Positions 26,267-36,177 of a DNA stretch of 43,240 nt are shown here, in pieces (position 1 is the first letter of the stretch; the number at the start of each line of letters is the position of its first letter). The stretch lies in contig NZ_JAGGOO010000088.1 of NCBI RefSeq assembly GCF_018614415.1, forward strand, positions 1-43,240. The letters run 5' to 3'. Source of the DNA: Streptomyces sp. ISL-12. Its GTDB lineage: Bacteria; Actinomycetota; Actinomycetes; Streptomycetales; Streptomycetaceae. The notes beneath the pieces are model-generated. The model was given only the letters and a program-made list of their open reading frames with translations. It made no database searches and was not told the origin of the DNA. The position numbers and the translations under genes are program-made.

Positions 26267-28065
26267 CGGGTCACCTCCGCGGCATCCCCGGCGTCCGCTC
26301 CGTCCGCGGCGTCCCCGGCGTCCGCGGCGTTCTCCGGCACCAGCCGCCAGCCCCTGCTGCGGCGGCGCCGTTCCCAGAAGCGGGCGTACAGGCCGTCGGC
26401 GGCGAGGAGTTCCTCGTGGGTACCGCGTTCACCGACGCGGCCCTCGTCCAGGACGAGGATCTGGTCGGCGGCCACCACGGTGGACAACTGGTGGGCGATG
26501 ACGATCAGGGTGGAGTCCCGCATCAGGGTGCGCAGGGCCCGCTGGACGTACTTCTCGTTCTCCGGGTCGAGGGCGGCGGTGGCCTCGTCGAGGAGGACGA
26601 CGGGGGCGCGTTTGAGGACGGCGCGGGCGACGGAGACGCGCTGGCGTTCGCCGCCGGACAGGGAGGCGCCGCCCTCGCCGACGCGGGTGGCGAGGCCGTC
26701 CGGCAGCCGCTCGACGATCTCGTCGACGCCGGCGATCCGGGCCGCCTCGCGGACCTCGTCGTCGGTGGCGCCGGGCCGGCCGACGCGGATGTTGCCCTCC
26801 AGGGTGTCGTCGAAGAGGTACACGTCCTGCTGGACCAGGGAGACCTGGGCCATCAGCTGCTCCACCGGCATCTCGCGCACATCGGTGCCGCCGACCCGGA
26901 CCGACCCGGCGTCCGTGTCGAAGAAGCGGGCGATGAGCCGCACCAGGGTGGTCTTGCCGGCGCCGGACGGGCCGACCACCGCCGTCATGGTGCGCGGCGG
27001 CACCCGCAGGGAGACGTCCCGCAGGACCGGCCGGTCGGCGTCCTCGTAGCCGAAGGTGACGTTCTCGAAGACGATCTCACCGGGGCGGTCGAGGCCGGCG
27101 CGCGCCGCGGTGTCGGGCAGTGGCGGCTCGTCCAGCAGGGCGGCGAGCCGGCCGAGGTCGTTGCCGGCCATGCGCAGCATGCCGCTCATGCCGGCCGCCT
27201 CGGAGAGCGGGCCGACGAAGCGGGCGGCCAGCGCGAGGAGCGCGACCAGGGCGGCGGGCTCCACGGCGTCGTTCAGGGCGAAGGCCACGCCGGTCGCGAC
27301 CAGGGCGGCGAAGCAGAGCTGCACGGCGAGGCCGTTGGCCAGCAGCCGGGGCATGGTCTCGGCGAGCATCCGGCCGCCCGCCCGGCTGCGTTCCTCGACC
27401 GCCGCCTCCAATGGGGCGTAGCCCTGCCGGTCGCGGCCGAAGGCCCGCAGGGTCTTCTGCGCGCGGGCGAACTCCACCACCCGGTTGCCGGCGAGCGCGT
27501 CGGCGGACTCCCGCTGCTCCTCGCTGCGGCCGATCCACCCCGCCGACCAGCGGTGGGTGGCGTACAGCAGCGGCGCGCAGCACAGCAGGACCAGGCCGAG
27601 GCGCCAGTCCAGGACGAGCATGGCGACGACGACGGTGGCGGGGGTGACGACGCCGCTGACCACGGGGGTGAGCAGGTGGGCGAAGACGTTGGTGACGGTG
27701 AAGGTGCCGGTGGTGGCGGAGCGCGCGACCCGGCCGACCTTCTCGGAGGTGAACCAGCCCAGCGGCAGCCGCACCAGGTGGTCGCCGAGCCGGTCGTGCA
27801 GGGTGGTGAGGGTGACGACGGCCAGGGCGAAGCCGCGCATGGCCTGCTGGTAGCGGGCCACGCAGGTGGCGACGACCAGCACCGCGAGGACCGCGAGGCC
27901 CTGCCAGGCGCCGGTGGTGTCGCCGTCGAAGACCGACCGCAGCACGGGCACCAGGAAGGCCATGGCGACGCCTTCGAGGACCGCGTAGGCGATCAGCCAG
28001 GCCAGGAAGCGGCGCAGGGCGCCCCGGTGGTCGGGCCCCAGGACGGTGGCCAGGTGGCGGATCAT
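26263..28065 (-). CDS. ABC half-transporter (YbtQ/IrtB-like), metallophore transport
   Basis: A 600-residue type-IV (exporter-fold) ABC half-transporter with an N-terminal membrane domain of about six helices (LIAYAVLEGVAMAFLVPVL, LAVLAVLVVATCVA and others). The C-terminal ATPase has GPSGAGKTTLVRL, LSGGERQRVSVARAVL and VVLLDEATAALDPENE. Paired with the adjacent half-transporter it resembles YbtP/YbtQ and IrtA/IrtB, which import the metal-loaded siderophore despite the exporter fold; export of the apo-metallophore is the alternative. The ATG overlaps the partner's stop (ATGA). The C-terminal end is Ala/Asp-rich (ADAGDAADG), a low-complexity tail beyond the ATPase. Confidence 0.88.
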   Translation of the reverse strand: MIRHLATVLGPDHRGALRRFLAWLIAYAVLEGVAMAFLVPVLRSVFDGDTTGAWQGLAVLAVLVVATCVARYQQAMRGFALAVVTLTTLHDRLGDHLVRLPLGWFTSEKVGRVARSATTGTFTVTNVFAHLLTPVVSGVVTPATVVVAMLVLDWRLGLVLLCCAPLLYATHRWSAGWIGRSEEQRESADALAGNRVVEFARAQKTLRAFGRDRQGYAPLEAAVEERSRAGGRMLAETMPRLLANGLAVQLCFAALVATGVAFALNDAVEPAALVALLALAARFVGPLSEAAGMSGMLRMAGNDLGRLAALLDEPPLPDTAARAGLDRPGEIVFENVTFGYEDADRPVLRDVSLRVPPRTMTAVVGPSGAGKTTLVRLIARFFDTDAGSVRVGGTDVREMPVEQLMAQVSLVQQDVYLFDDTLEGNIRVGRPGATDDEVREAARIAGVDEIVERLPDGLATRVGEGGASLSGGERQRVSVARAVLKRAPVVLLDEATAALDPENEKYVQRALRTLMRDSTLIVIAHQLSTVVAADQILVLDEGRVGERGTHEELLAADGLYARFWERRRRSRGWRLVPENAADAGDAADGADAGDAAEVTR

Positions 28066-29876
28066 CGGTCGGCCTCCTCGGTGAGCGCCCCGTCGGGGCG
28101 GTGCGCCGCCCACATCCGGGCGTAGCGCCCGTCGGCGGCGAGCAGTTCGGTGTGCGTGCCCTGCTCGACGACGCGGCCCGCGTCGAGTACGGCGATCCGG
28201 TCGGCGCCGGTGATGGTGGACAGGCGGTGCGCCACGACGAGGACGGTGCGGCCCCGCACCAGGGTGGACAGGGCGTCCTGGATCTCCGCCTCGGACTCGG
28301 GGTCGGCGTAGGCGGTGGCCTCGTCGAGGACGAGGACGGGGGTGTCGGCGAGCAGGGCGCGGGCGATGGTGAGGCGCTGGGCCTCGCCGCCGGAGAACCT
28401 GGCGTCCTCGCCGACGACGCTGTCGTAGCCGCGGGGCAGCCGGGTGACGCGGTCGTGGATACGGGCGGCCGTCGCGGCGGCGACGAGGTCGTCGTCGGTG
28501 GCGTCGGGCCGGCCCAGGCGCAGGTTGTCGGCGACCGTGCCGTGCAGCAGCTGTACGTCCTGGAGGACGAAGCCGACGTGCCGGTACAGCTCCTCGGGCG
28601 CGATGTCGCGGACGTCGGTGCCGCCGATGCGGACCGCGCCGGCGTCGGCGTCGTGGAACCTGGGGACGAGGGCGGCGAGCGTGGACTTGCCGGCGCCGGA
28701 GCCGCCGACCAGGGCGGTGACGGTGCCGGCCCGGCAGGTGAGGTCGACGCCGTGCAGGACGGGGCGCTCGGGGTCGTAGCCGAAGACGACGCCGTCGAAG
28801 GTGACGTCGTTGCCGTCGGGGCGCTGCGGCCGGTCGGTGACGGGGAGTTCGGGGACGTCCAGGAGCGCGGTGATGCGTCCGGCGGCGGCCACCGCCTTGC
28901 GCTGCGCGGTCAGGCCCTGGTTGAGGGTGAGCAGGGTGGTGGGCAGCACGGCGGCGACGAGCACCTCGGCGAGGACGTCGGCCGGCCCGACCCACCCCTC
29001 GTGCGTGAACCAGATGCCGCCGGCCAGTCCGACCACGGAGATCACCGGCACGGACAGCGCCATGGAGGTGTACGCCTCCAGTTTCAGCACCGGCCGGACC
29101 CAGCCCGCGTACTGGTCGCCGTAGGCGTGCACGGCCTCCCGGTACCCGGCGTGGGCGCGGCGGGTGCCGCCGAACACCTTGACGACACCGATGCCGTGCA
29201 CGAACTCGACGACCGCCGCGCTGACCCGGCCGAAGGCGGTGTCCAGCGCGACCATCTTCTCCGCGAAGCCGCGCATCATGAACGCGTACGCCGTGAAGTA
29301 GACCGGCAGGGTGGCGAGCGCCAGCAGGGCGAGCCGCCAGTCCACCCACAGCAGGTAGCCGAGCCCGGCCAGCGGCAGGGCGACGGCGCCGGCGAGTTCG
29401 ACGTCGTGGTGGGCGACGAGGTGGTGCAGGTCGTCGATGTCCTCCTGGGCGGCCTTGCGGACCTGCCCGGAGGTGGTGGCCGAGTACCAGCCCAGCGGGA
29501 CCCGGCCGAGTTTGGCGACCATACGGCGGCGCAGGTCGGCCTGGAGCCGGCCGTCGGCGAGGTGGGTGATCCACAGGGCGGCGCCGTTGCAGCTCCAGCC
29601 GGCGACGAGGGTGACGGCGACGACGACGGCCGCGGTGACCACCCGGTCGCGGTCCAGCGGGCCGTCGGCGAGCAGCGCCCGGCCGATCTCGGCGATGCCG
29701 ACGAAGGGCACCAGGTTCGTGACGGCGCCGAGGGCGCCCAGCACGATGCCGAGCCGGGTCATCCAGGCGACGGGGCGGCGCAGTTCGCGCAGGGCGCCGG
29801 CGGTGGCCGCCGGGGCGGGGGCCGGCCGCTCGGGCGCGGTCGCGGCTTCGGCGGTGGTCGTGGTGGTCGTGGTCAT
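28062..29876 (-). CDS. ABC half-transporter (YbtP/IrtA-like), metallophore transport
   Basis: The product has 604 residues. A Thr-rich start (MTTTTTTT) and Ala/Pro linker precede about six membrane helices (LGIVLGALGAVTNLVPF, VVTAAVVVAVTLVAGW). The ATPase follows, with GGSGAGKSTLA, FSGGEAQRLTIARALL and VLVLDEATAYADPESE. The DEATAYADPE form in place of DEATSALD recurs in siderophore half-transporters of the YbtPQ/IrtAB kind. It should form a heterodimer with the product of 26263-28065. The ATG at 29876 overlaps the NRPS-2 stop (ATGA), which couples synthesis and transport. Direction of transport cannot be read from sequence. Confidence 0.88.
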   Translation of the reverse strand: MTTTTTTTAEAATAPERPAPAPAATAGALRELRRPVAWMTRLGIVLGALGAVTNLVPFVGIAEIGRALLADGPLDRDRVVTAAVVVAVTLVAGWSCNGAALWITHLADGRLQADLRRRMVAKLGRVPLGWYSATTSGQVRKAAQEDIDDLHHLVAHHDVELAGAVALPLAGLGYLLWVDWRLALLALATLPVYFTAYAFMMRGFAEKMVALDTAFGRVSAAVVEFVHGIGVVKVFGGTRRAHAGYREAVHAYGDQYAGWVRPVLKLEAYTSMALSVPVISVVGLAGGIWFTHEGWVGPADVLAEVLVAAVLPTTLLTLNQGLTAQRKAVAAAGRITALLDVPELPVTDRPQRPDGNDVTFDGVVFGYDPERPVLHGVDLTCRAGTVTALVGGSGAGKSTLAALVPRFHDADAGAVRIGGTDVRDIAPEELYRHVGFVLQDVQLLHGTVADNLRLGRPDATDDDLVAAATAARIHDRVTRLPRGYDSVVGEDARFSGGEAQRLTIARALLADTPVLVLDEATAYADPESEAEIQDALSTLVRGRTVLVVAHRLSTITGADRIAVLDAGRVVEQGTHTELLAADGRYARMWAAHRPDGALTEEADR

Positions 29877-32800
29877 CGGGGGGTGTCTCCCTTGGCGTCC
29901 CGCAGGGGGGCCGCCAGGTGTTCGGCGACGGTGTGGACGTGCGGTGGCTCGATGACGCTGAAGTGGTTGCCGGGTACGTCGGTGACGGTGAACCGGCCCA
30001 GGCAGGTCTCCGCCCAGAACGGCTCGGCCAGGTGGCCGACCCCGCCGGTGACCCCGAACGACTGCTGCTCGGCGGCGCGCAGGAACGTCATGTCGCCCGC
30101 GTAGGGCTCCAGTTGGAGGTGGGCGGCCTTCATGCTGTGCCGGCAGGTGCGGAACAGGGCCGGGACCAGTTCGGCGTCGACGGGTACCTGGGCGTTGTCC
30201 TCGGCGGCGCGGGCGTACGCGGCGAGCCGCTCCTCCTGAGGTCGGGCGGCGGCCCGGCGGGCGGCGGCGGCCACCGCGGCCAGGCCCTCGTCGGCCCCGT
30301 CGGTCTCGTCCAGGGCGGCGAGCGCGCCGGCCGGGACGCGTCCGCCGCCGCGTTCGGTGAGCAGTTCCACCGCCCGGTAGACGTCCTGGTCGGCGACGTC
30401 CGGTCCGAAGACGGCCGGCACGGGGTCCAGGCCGAGGTTGGGTACGAAGATGGACTCGTAGGCGAGTTCCTCGTCGGTGTCCAGGAACATCGGGATGCTG
30501 TCGACCAGGGTGAGGTCGTCCACCCGCAGCCCGCGTTCGGTCAGCCGGCGGGCGACCTCGGTGGCGAGCAGTCCGCCGAGGCAGTAGCCGATCAGCTGGA
30601 AGCGGGTGTGGCCCTCGTCGGCGAGGCGCTGGGCGTACCGGTCGGCGACGGTGGCCACCAGGCGTTCGGGCGGGGTCGCGGTGTACAGCTCGGCGTCGGC
30701 GACGGCCACGCCGAGCACCGGGCCGAGGTCCTGGGCGGCCAGGGCGCGGCCGAGGTGCTGGAAGTAGTCCAGGGTGCCGAGCGCCGCGTGGAACATGACG
30801 CGCACGGTGCCATCGGGGTGCGGGGCGCCGCCGAACGGCACGAGCAGGGCGTTGCCGCTGGTGTCGCGGGCTCCGGCGTCGGCTGCGGCGGGTGCCGCCG
30901 TCGTGCGCAGGGCGCGGGCCAGGGCCCGTACGGTGGGCTCGTTGAGCATCTGCCGCAGCAGGGCGTCGTAGGTGAACTCCGCCGCCTCCGGCACCTCTTC
31001 GCGCAGCCGGCCCGCGACCCGGGCGAGGATCAGGGAGTCGGCGCCGTGGTCGTAGAAGTTGTCCTCGGGTGCGAGGGCGGTGATGCCGAGGGCGGTGGCC
31101 CACAGGGCGCACAGCCGCTCCTCCAGCCCGGCGTCCCCGTCCGCGACGGCCGCTTCCGCGCCGGCGAGTTCGCCGGGCCGCCGGGCGGCCAGCGCGCGGC
31201 GGTCGATCTTGCCGTTGGCGGTCATGGGCAGCGCGTCGACGACCTGGAGGTGGCCGGGCACCATGGCGGCGGGCAGCCGCTCGGCGACGAACGCGGCCAG
31301 CTCCTGGGACCGCAGCGGCGTCCGGTCCGCCTTGGCGCGCAGCACGAACAGCCGGTGTCCGGCGGAGTCGAGGGCGTGTCCGGCGCCGGGCAGGGTGAGG
31401 ACCGGGTCGGCCCCGGCGCGGTCGAACAGCGCGCGCCAGCCGTCCTCGTCGAGCAGCGGGCAGGCGCCGGCCTCGCGGTCGCCGTCGGCCGGTTCCATCA
31501 TGAAACCCTGGGTGAGCAGGATGTGCGGGTGGGCGCCGACCGGTTCGGTCACCACCAGCAGCCCGCCCGGGGCGAGGAGTTCGACGGCGGTGCGGACGGC
31601 GCGGGCGCTGTCCCGGGCGCTGTTGAGCACGCCGGCGCAGAGCACGAGGTCGGCGGAGTTGGGCGGCAGGCCCTGCGGGAGCGGGTCGCGGTCGATGTCC
31701 ACCACGCCGTAGCGCAGGCCCTGTCCCTGGAACGCGGCGCGGGCGCGGGGCAGGAAGGACGGGCTGACGTCGGTGAACAGGTAGTCGACGTCGAATCCGT
31801 CGAGCAGCGGCAGTACGGACTCGGTGGTCGCGCCGGTGCCGGCGCCGAGTTCCAGGACGCGCAGCGGGCCGGGGCCGTCGTGCTCGGCCGCGCGGCGGTG
31901 GACCACGGCGGCGACGGCGGCGTTGAGGTGCCGGGCGAGGGCGTCGTCGCGGTAGACGGCTCGGGCGGGGGCGTCGTCACCCTCGGGGAAGAGCAGGTCG
32001 AAGGGGTTGAGGCGGTCGTCGAGCAGGTCGTCGAGGCGGTCGGTGTGCGCGCGGTGGTAGGCGAGGTAGTCCGCCGTGCAGAGGCCGTCGGCGATTCCGC
32101 GGGCGGCCTCCGCCCAGGCCGTGTCCGGGTCGTCGACCGCCTCCCCTGCGCGGTAGCGGCCCGCCTCGTCCCGCTCCAGCAGCCCCGCCTCCGCCAGCGC
32201 CGTCAGCCAGTGGCGCACCAGCCAGCGGTGGCGGGGGGCCACCCGGGCGGCGTCCAGTACCTCGTCCGCGCTCCGGGCGACAGCGGAGGCGGCGGCTCCG
32301 GCTCCGGTGAGCGCGCCGCGGCGCCGCAGGGCGTGCAGCATGGTCAGCAGCGCCGCCCGGTGCAGGGCCCGGTGGTGGGCGGCGGTGCGCTCGGGACCGG
32401 CGTCCGGCAGGAGCCGGTCGGCGTGGCGTTGGGCGGCGGTGCGCAGCCGGGCGTCCCGGGCCGTCTCGTCCGGCGCGGTGCGCGGGGCCGGTTCGACGAA
32501 GCCGAGCAGCATCCGGTCGCCGTCGTCGTCGCTCACCACGGCCGCGGCGGCACCGACGGCCGGTTGGGCCAGCAGGGCGGCCTCCACCTCGCCGAGTTCG
32601 ATCCGGTGACCGCGGATCTTGACCTGGTTGTCCTCCCGGCCGAGGAACTCGATCTCCCCGCCGGGCAGATACCGGCCCACGTCCCCGGTGCGGTACAACC
32701 GCTGTCCGTCGTGGGGGTGGCCGGGGAAGCGGCGGGCGGTGAGCTCCGGGTCGTCGAGGTAGCCGAGGGCCAGCCCCTCCCCGGTGATGCACAGTTCGCC

Positions 32801-35407
32801 GGGCACCCAGACCGGGCAGTCGCGGCCGTCCTCGTCCAGCACCCGGAAGCCCTGGTTCCGCAGCGGGACACCGTACGGGATGCTGGTGCGTCCGTCGTCC
32901 GCCTCGGTGACCGGGTGGTGGATGGACCAGATCGCCGCCTCCGTGGCGCCGCCCAGGGACATCAGCGACAGGCCGGGCAGCAGCTTGCGCAGGCGGCCGG
33001 GGAGCGTCACCGGGATCCAGTCGCCGGAGAGCAGCGCCAGCCGCAGCGAGTCCAGTTCGGCGGGTTCGGTGGTCAGGTAGTCGGCGAGCATGTGGAGCTG
33101 GGCGGGGACGGAGTTCCACAGGGTGACGCCGTGCCGGGCGATCAGCTCCGCCCAGTGGGAGGGGTCGGCGCCGCGCGCCGGGTCGGGCAGGACGAGGGCT
33201 GCGCCGGTGGCGAGGGCGCCGAAGACGTCGTACACCGACAGGTCGAAGCCGAGCTGGGCGAGCTGGAGCACCCGGTCGGTGCCGGTGACGCCGAACCGCT
33301 CGTTGACGTCGTCCACGGTGTTGAGGGCGGCGCGGTGGGAGGTGACGACGCCCTTGGGGTCGCCGGTGGAACCGGAGGTGTAGATGACGTACGCGGGTGC
33401 GCCGGGGTCGCCGGCCGCCGGTACGGGTATGGACGGGCCGGGTATGAGCCGGTCGACGTCGACGCGGGCCACGCCCTCGGGGCGTCCCTCGCCGTCCTCG
33501 ACCCAGGACTGGGTGAGGACCTGCCGGACCCCGGCGGAGGTCAGCAGCCGGGCGCGGCGCAGCGCGGGCTGCGTGGTGTCGACGGGCACGTACACGCAGC
33601 CGGCGAGCAGCACGCCGAGCACGGCGGCGGCCTGCTCGGGGCCCTTGTCCATGACGACGGCGATCCGGTCGCCGCCGGTGCGGCCCGCCGCCCTCAGCGC
33701 GTCGGCCACGGCCCCGGCGCGGCGGGCGAGTTCGCCGTAGGTGACCGTGCCGAAGGCGCCCAGCAGGGCGGGGGCGTCGGGGGTGCGGGCGGCGCGGGCG
33801 AAGAAGCCCTCGTGCAGCAGGCCCTCGGGCAGCGGCCCCGCCGTGTCGTTGACGGCCCGGCGTTCCCGCTCCTGCCAGGCGGGCAGGGCGACGAGGTTCG
33901 GGCGGTCCCAGGCGTCCGGGTCGTCGGCCAGGACGTCCAGCAGCGTGCCGAAGGCGGCGAGCATGTCCTCGGCCACCCCGTCGGGCAGCACACCCTGCCG
34001 GATGTCCCAGTTGACCTCCAGGTCCCCGGAGCCGTCGCCGACCTGGCAGTCCAGGAAGACCTGCGGGGTCTGGGTGATGCCCACGCCCAGCCGGCGGCCG
34101 CTGCGCTCCGACGAACCGGGGCCGAGCCCGAGCGAGCTGGTGAAGACGTACGGCATCAGGGCCGCCTCCCGGCCCCGGGCCCGGGTGAGGTCGCGGATGA
34201 CCTCCACGCCCGAGTACAGGCGGTGGTCGAGGTCGGTGAAGAGCCGCTCGCCCAGCCGCTTGGCCCGCTCGGCCGGCGCCGCCCCGGGCTGTGCCTCGAC
34301 GGCGAGCAGGGTGACGGAGGTGAAGTCGCCGACCAGGCGGTCGACGTCGGGGTGCAGCGGCATGCGGTTGAGCAGCGTCAGGTTGACGGTGAAGGAGGTG
34401 CGGCGGCTCCAGCGCTCCAGGACCGACACATAGGCGGCGAGGACGGCGGTGGTCGGGGTCAGTCCGCGGGCCGCCGCCTGGCCGCGCAGCCGCTCCCAGG
34501 CCGGGGCGGGCAGGCGGTGGGAGAGCCGTGCGAAGCGGGGCGCTCCGCCGTCCGGCGCGCTGACCAGGGGCAGGTCGGGGGCGGGCGGCAGGGACGCCAG
34601 CCGGGAGCGCCAGTAGTCGCGGTCGCGGCGGTGGCGGGCGGTGTCCTTGAGGGCGCGTTCGGCCAGCACGTAGTCGCGGAAGGAGATCGCGGCCCGCGGC
34701 AGGGACGAGGTGTCGGTGGGGTCGGGCGAGGCGAGCAGGGTGTCCAGTTCGTCGAGGAGGACGGCGGCGCTGGCCCAGTCGGCGACGAGGGAGTCGAGCG
34801 AGAAGTGCAGGACGTCGCCGTCGGGCAGCCGGGTCACCCGCAGTTCGAACAGGGGCCAGCGGGTGGTGTCGTACGTACGGTGGCCCAGGTCCGCCCGGAC
34901 CGACTCCAGGTGCCGTTCCCGGCCCGCCGGGTCGTCGCGCAGGTCGGTGACGGCGATCCGGCAACGCGGCACCTCGGCGAGGGTCCGCTGGTAGCCGTCC
35001 TCGTGGACGACCGCGCGCAGCATGGCGTGCCGGGCGATCAGCGCGTTCCAGGCGTCCTCCAGCGCGGCGGCGTCGAGGCTCGGGTAGTGGATCTCCAGGT
35101 AGCCGTGGCAGGCGACACCGCCGAGCCCGAACGGGTCCCGCCGGCCCAGCAGGTAGGCGCTCTGCACGTCGGTGAGGGGGAACGGCTCGTGGGCGGCGGC
35201 GGGGTCGGCGGTGACGGTGCGGGCGGCGTCCTCCGCGTCGAGCAGGGCGACGACCCGCTCCTTGTGATGCCGCAGCGCGGCCCGGCGTTCCTCGGTGAGG
35301 ACGCCCTGCGGCGCCCGGAACCGTATCTGTCCGTCCTCGCTCCACAACTCGACGCCGAGTGCGGTGAGTTCGTCGATGAGGCCGGCCGCGGTGGTGGGTG
35401 CGGTCAT
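29873..35407 (-). CDS. NRPS-2: docking-Cy-A(MT)-PCP-TE
   Basis: A 1844-residue terminal synthetase. Residues ~5-55 look like a TubC-type docking domain (LIDELTALGVELW). The Cy domain (~74-490) has DSLVADWAS. The A domain contains YTSGSTGDPKG and a by-eye pocket DLYNLSLIWK, i.e. Cys. A methyltransferase with VLELGAGTGATTE is inserted before the A-domain end (NGKIDR), as in PchF/HMWP. PCP is DHGADSLILAR. The TE (~1530-1844) has GYCLGG at the nucleophile elbow and NHFSVIEP for His, so the nucleophile is Cys rather than Ser. It adds, cyclises and C-methylates the third residue and releases the chain. ATG 35407 overlaps the VOC gene stop. Docking-domain assignment is tentative. Confidence 0.91.
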   Translation of the reverse strand: MTAPTTAAGLIDELTALGVELWSEDGQIRFRAPQGVLTEERRAALRHHKERVVALLDAEDAARTVTADPAAAHEPFPLTDVQSAYLLGRRDPFGLGGVACHGYLEIHYPSLDAAALEDAWNALIARHAMLRAVVHEDGYQRTLAEVPRCRIAVTDLRDDPAGRERHLESVRADLGHRTYDTTRWPLFELRVTRLPDGDVLHFSLDSLVADWASAAVLLDELDTLLASPDPTDTSSLPRAAISFRDYVLAERALKDTARHRRDRDYWRSRLASLPPAPDLPLVSAPDGGAPRFARLSHRLPAPAWERLRGQAAARGLTPTTAVLAAYVSVLERWSRRTSFTVNLTLLNRMPLHPDVDRLVGDFTSVTLLAVEAQPGAAPAERAKRLGERLFTDLDHRLYSGVEVIRDLTRARGREAALMPYVFTSSLGLGPGSSERSGRRLGVGITQTPQVFLDCQVGDGSGDLEVNWDIRQGVLPDGVAEDMLAAFGTLLDVLADDPDAWDRPNLVALPAWQERERRAVNDTAGPLPEGLLHEGFFARAARTPDAPALLGAFGTVTYGELARRAGAVADALRAAGRTGGDRIAVVMDKGPEQAAAVLGVLLAGCVYVPVDTTQPALRRARLLTSAGVRQVLTQSWVEDGEGRPEGVARVDVDRLIPGPSIPVPAAGDPGAPAYVIYTSGSTGDPKGVVTSHRAALNTVDDVNERFGVTGTDRVLQLAQLGFDLSVYDVFGALATGAALVLPDPARGADPSHWAELIARHGVTLWNSVPAQLHMLADYLTTEPAELDSLRLALLSGDWIPVTLPGRLRKLLPGLSLMSLGGATEAAIWSIHHPVTEADDGRTSIPYGVPLRNQGFRVLDEDGRDCPVWVPGELCITGEGLALGYLDDPELTARRFPGHPHDGQRLYRTGDVGRYLPGGEIEFLGREDNQVKIRGHRIELGEVEAALLAQPAVGAAAAVVSDDDGDRMLLGFVEPAPRTAPDETARDARLRTAAQRHADRLLPDAGPERTAAHHRALHRAALLTMLHALRRRGALTGAGAAASAVARSADEVLDAARVAPRHRWLVRHWLTALAEAGLLERDEAGRYRAGEAVDDPDTAWAEAARGIADGLCTADYLAYHRAHTDRLDDLLDDRLNPFDLLFPEGDDAPARAVYRDDALARHLNAAVAAVVHRRAAEHDGPGPLRVLELGAGTGATTESVLPLLDGFDVDYLFTDVSPSFLPRARAAFQGQGLRYGVVDIDRDPLPQGLPPNSADLVLCAGVLNSARDSARAVRTAVELLAPGGLLVVTEPVGAHPHILLTQGFMMEPADGDREAGACPLLDEDGWRALFDRAGADPVLTLPGAGHALDSAGHRLFVLRAKADRTPLRSQELAAFVAERLPAAMVPGHLQVVDALPMTANGKIDRRALAARRPGELAGAEAAVADGDAGLEERLCALWATALGITALAPEDNFYDHGADSLILARVAGRLREEVPEAAEFTYDALLRQMLNEPTVRALARALRTTAAPAAADAGARDTSGNALLVPFGGAPHPDGTVRVMFHAALGTLDYFQHLGRALAAQDLGPVLGVAVADAELYTATPPERLVATVADRYAQRLADEGHTRFQLIGYCLGGLLATEVARRLTERGLRVDDLTLVDSIPMFLDTDEELAYESIFVPNLGLDPVPAVFGPDVADQDVYRAVELLTERGGGRVPAGALAALDETDGADEGLAAVAAAARRAAARPQEERLAAYARAAEDNAQVPVDAELVPALFRTCRHSMKAAHLQLEPYAGDMTFLRAAEQQSFGVTGGVGHLAEPFWAETCLGRFTVTDVPGNHFSVIEPPHVHTVAEHLAAPLRDAKGDTPR

Positions 35408-36177
35408 GACGTGGAGGACCCCTTGCCGTGTGTGGTGGGCGGTACGGGTGCGGTGCCGGCCGGGAGCAGCACGGCGCCGTGCAGCAGGGCCGGGTCGAGC
35501 GGTGCGGTCAGTCCGGCGAGGTGGACGGCGCGTACGGCGGTCACCGGCGCCTCCTCCAGGCGGAGGCCGGGGGCGTCACCGGCCAGGCGCCGTACGGCGG
35601 GCAGGTCGGCGGGGCGGACCCCGAGGACGACCTCGGTCAGGGCGGTGGCGCCGTTGGGGTGGTGTACGCCGGGCGGGTGCTGGGGCGGGTCGTAGGGGGT
35701 GACGAGGAAGGGGAGGCGGCCGGACCTCGGGTAGGAGAAGGCGAACCGGGTCTCGGCGCCGTCGGGGCGCTTGCGGGTCCAGCGCACCACGCGCCCGCAG
35801 GGCACCTGCCGGGTGAGAACCTCCAGTTGGGCGTCTTCGACCAGCAGGGCGAGGTCGCAGAACCCCTCGTCCTGGCGGGCCCAGCGGACCATGCGCTCGC
35901 CCGCGCCCCGGCCGAAGCGCAGGTCGACGGGGAGGCGCATCCAGCGCGCCCCGGGCGGTGTGGCCAGCAGCTCGATGACCGGTCCGGAGGGGAACCAGAC
36001 GTGCGCGTGCAGGGCCTTGTGCTCGGGGGCGGTGGCGTAGGCGACCTCGAAGCCGGCGGTGCGGAAGTCGGCGACGGCGCGGCGCAGGTCGTGCACGCGC
36101 AGGAGTACGTGACTGCACCGGCGGGCGGGTGTGTCGGTGGTTCCGGTAATTCCGGGGGTGTCGGGGGTGTCGGTCAT
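35404..36177 (-). CDS. VOC/glyoxalase-like domain protein
   Basis: The 257-residue soluble protein has a vicinal-oxygen-chelate fold: HVLLRVHDLRRAVADFRTAGFEVAYAT followed by HAHVWFPSGPVIELLA is the classic first half-module. The C-terminal half contains PNGATALTEVVLGV. Members bind metals, hydrolyse or isomerise small molecules, or bind and sequester the toxin in self-resistance. The His/Glu (H near the start, E in VIELLA) could form a metal site. It is embedded between the imide reductase and NRPS-2 genes with ATGA overlaps on both sides, so it probably has a dedicated role in metallophore synthesis or handling. The exact activity is unknown. A longer frame to 36414 would run over the reductase gene and is rejected. 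Confidence 0.8.
   Translation of the reverse strand: MTDTPDTPGITGTTDTPARRCSHVLLRVHDLRRAVADFRTAGFEVAYATAPEHKALHAHVWFPSGPVIELLATPPGARWMRLPVDLRFGRGAGERMVRWARQDEGFCDLALLVEDAQLEVLTRQVPCGRVVRWTRKRPDGAETRFAFSYPRSGRLPFLVTPYDPPQHPPGVHHPNGATALTEVVLGVRPADLPAVRRLAGDAPGLRLEEAPVTAVRAVHLAGLTAPLDPALLHGAVLLPAGTAPVPPTTHGKGSSTS

Noticed and set aside
26263..29876. Multidrug exporters unrelated to the metallophore
   Set aside because: The exporter fold is generic, but location within the operon, pairing as half-transporters and the DEATAYADPE motif favour the YbtPQ/IrtAB siderophore type.
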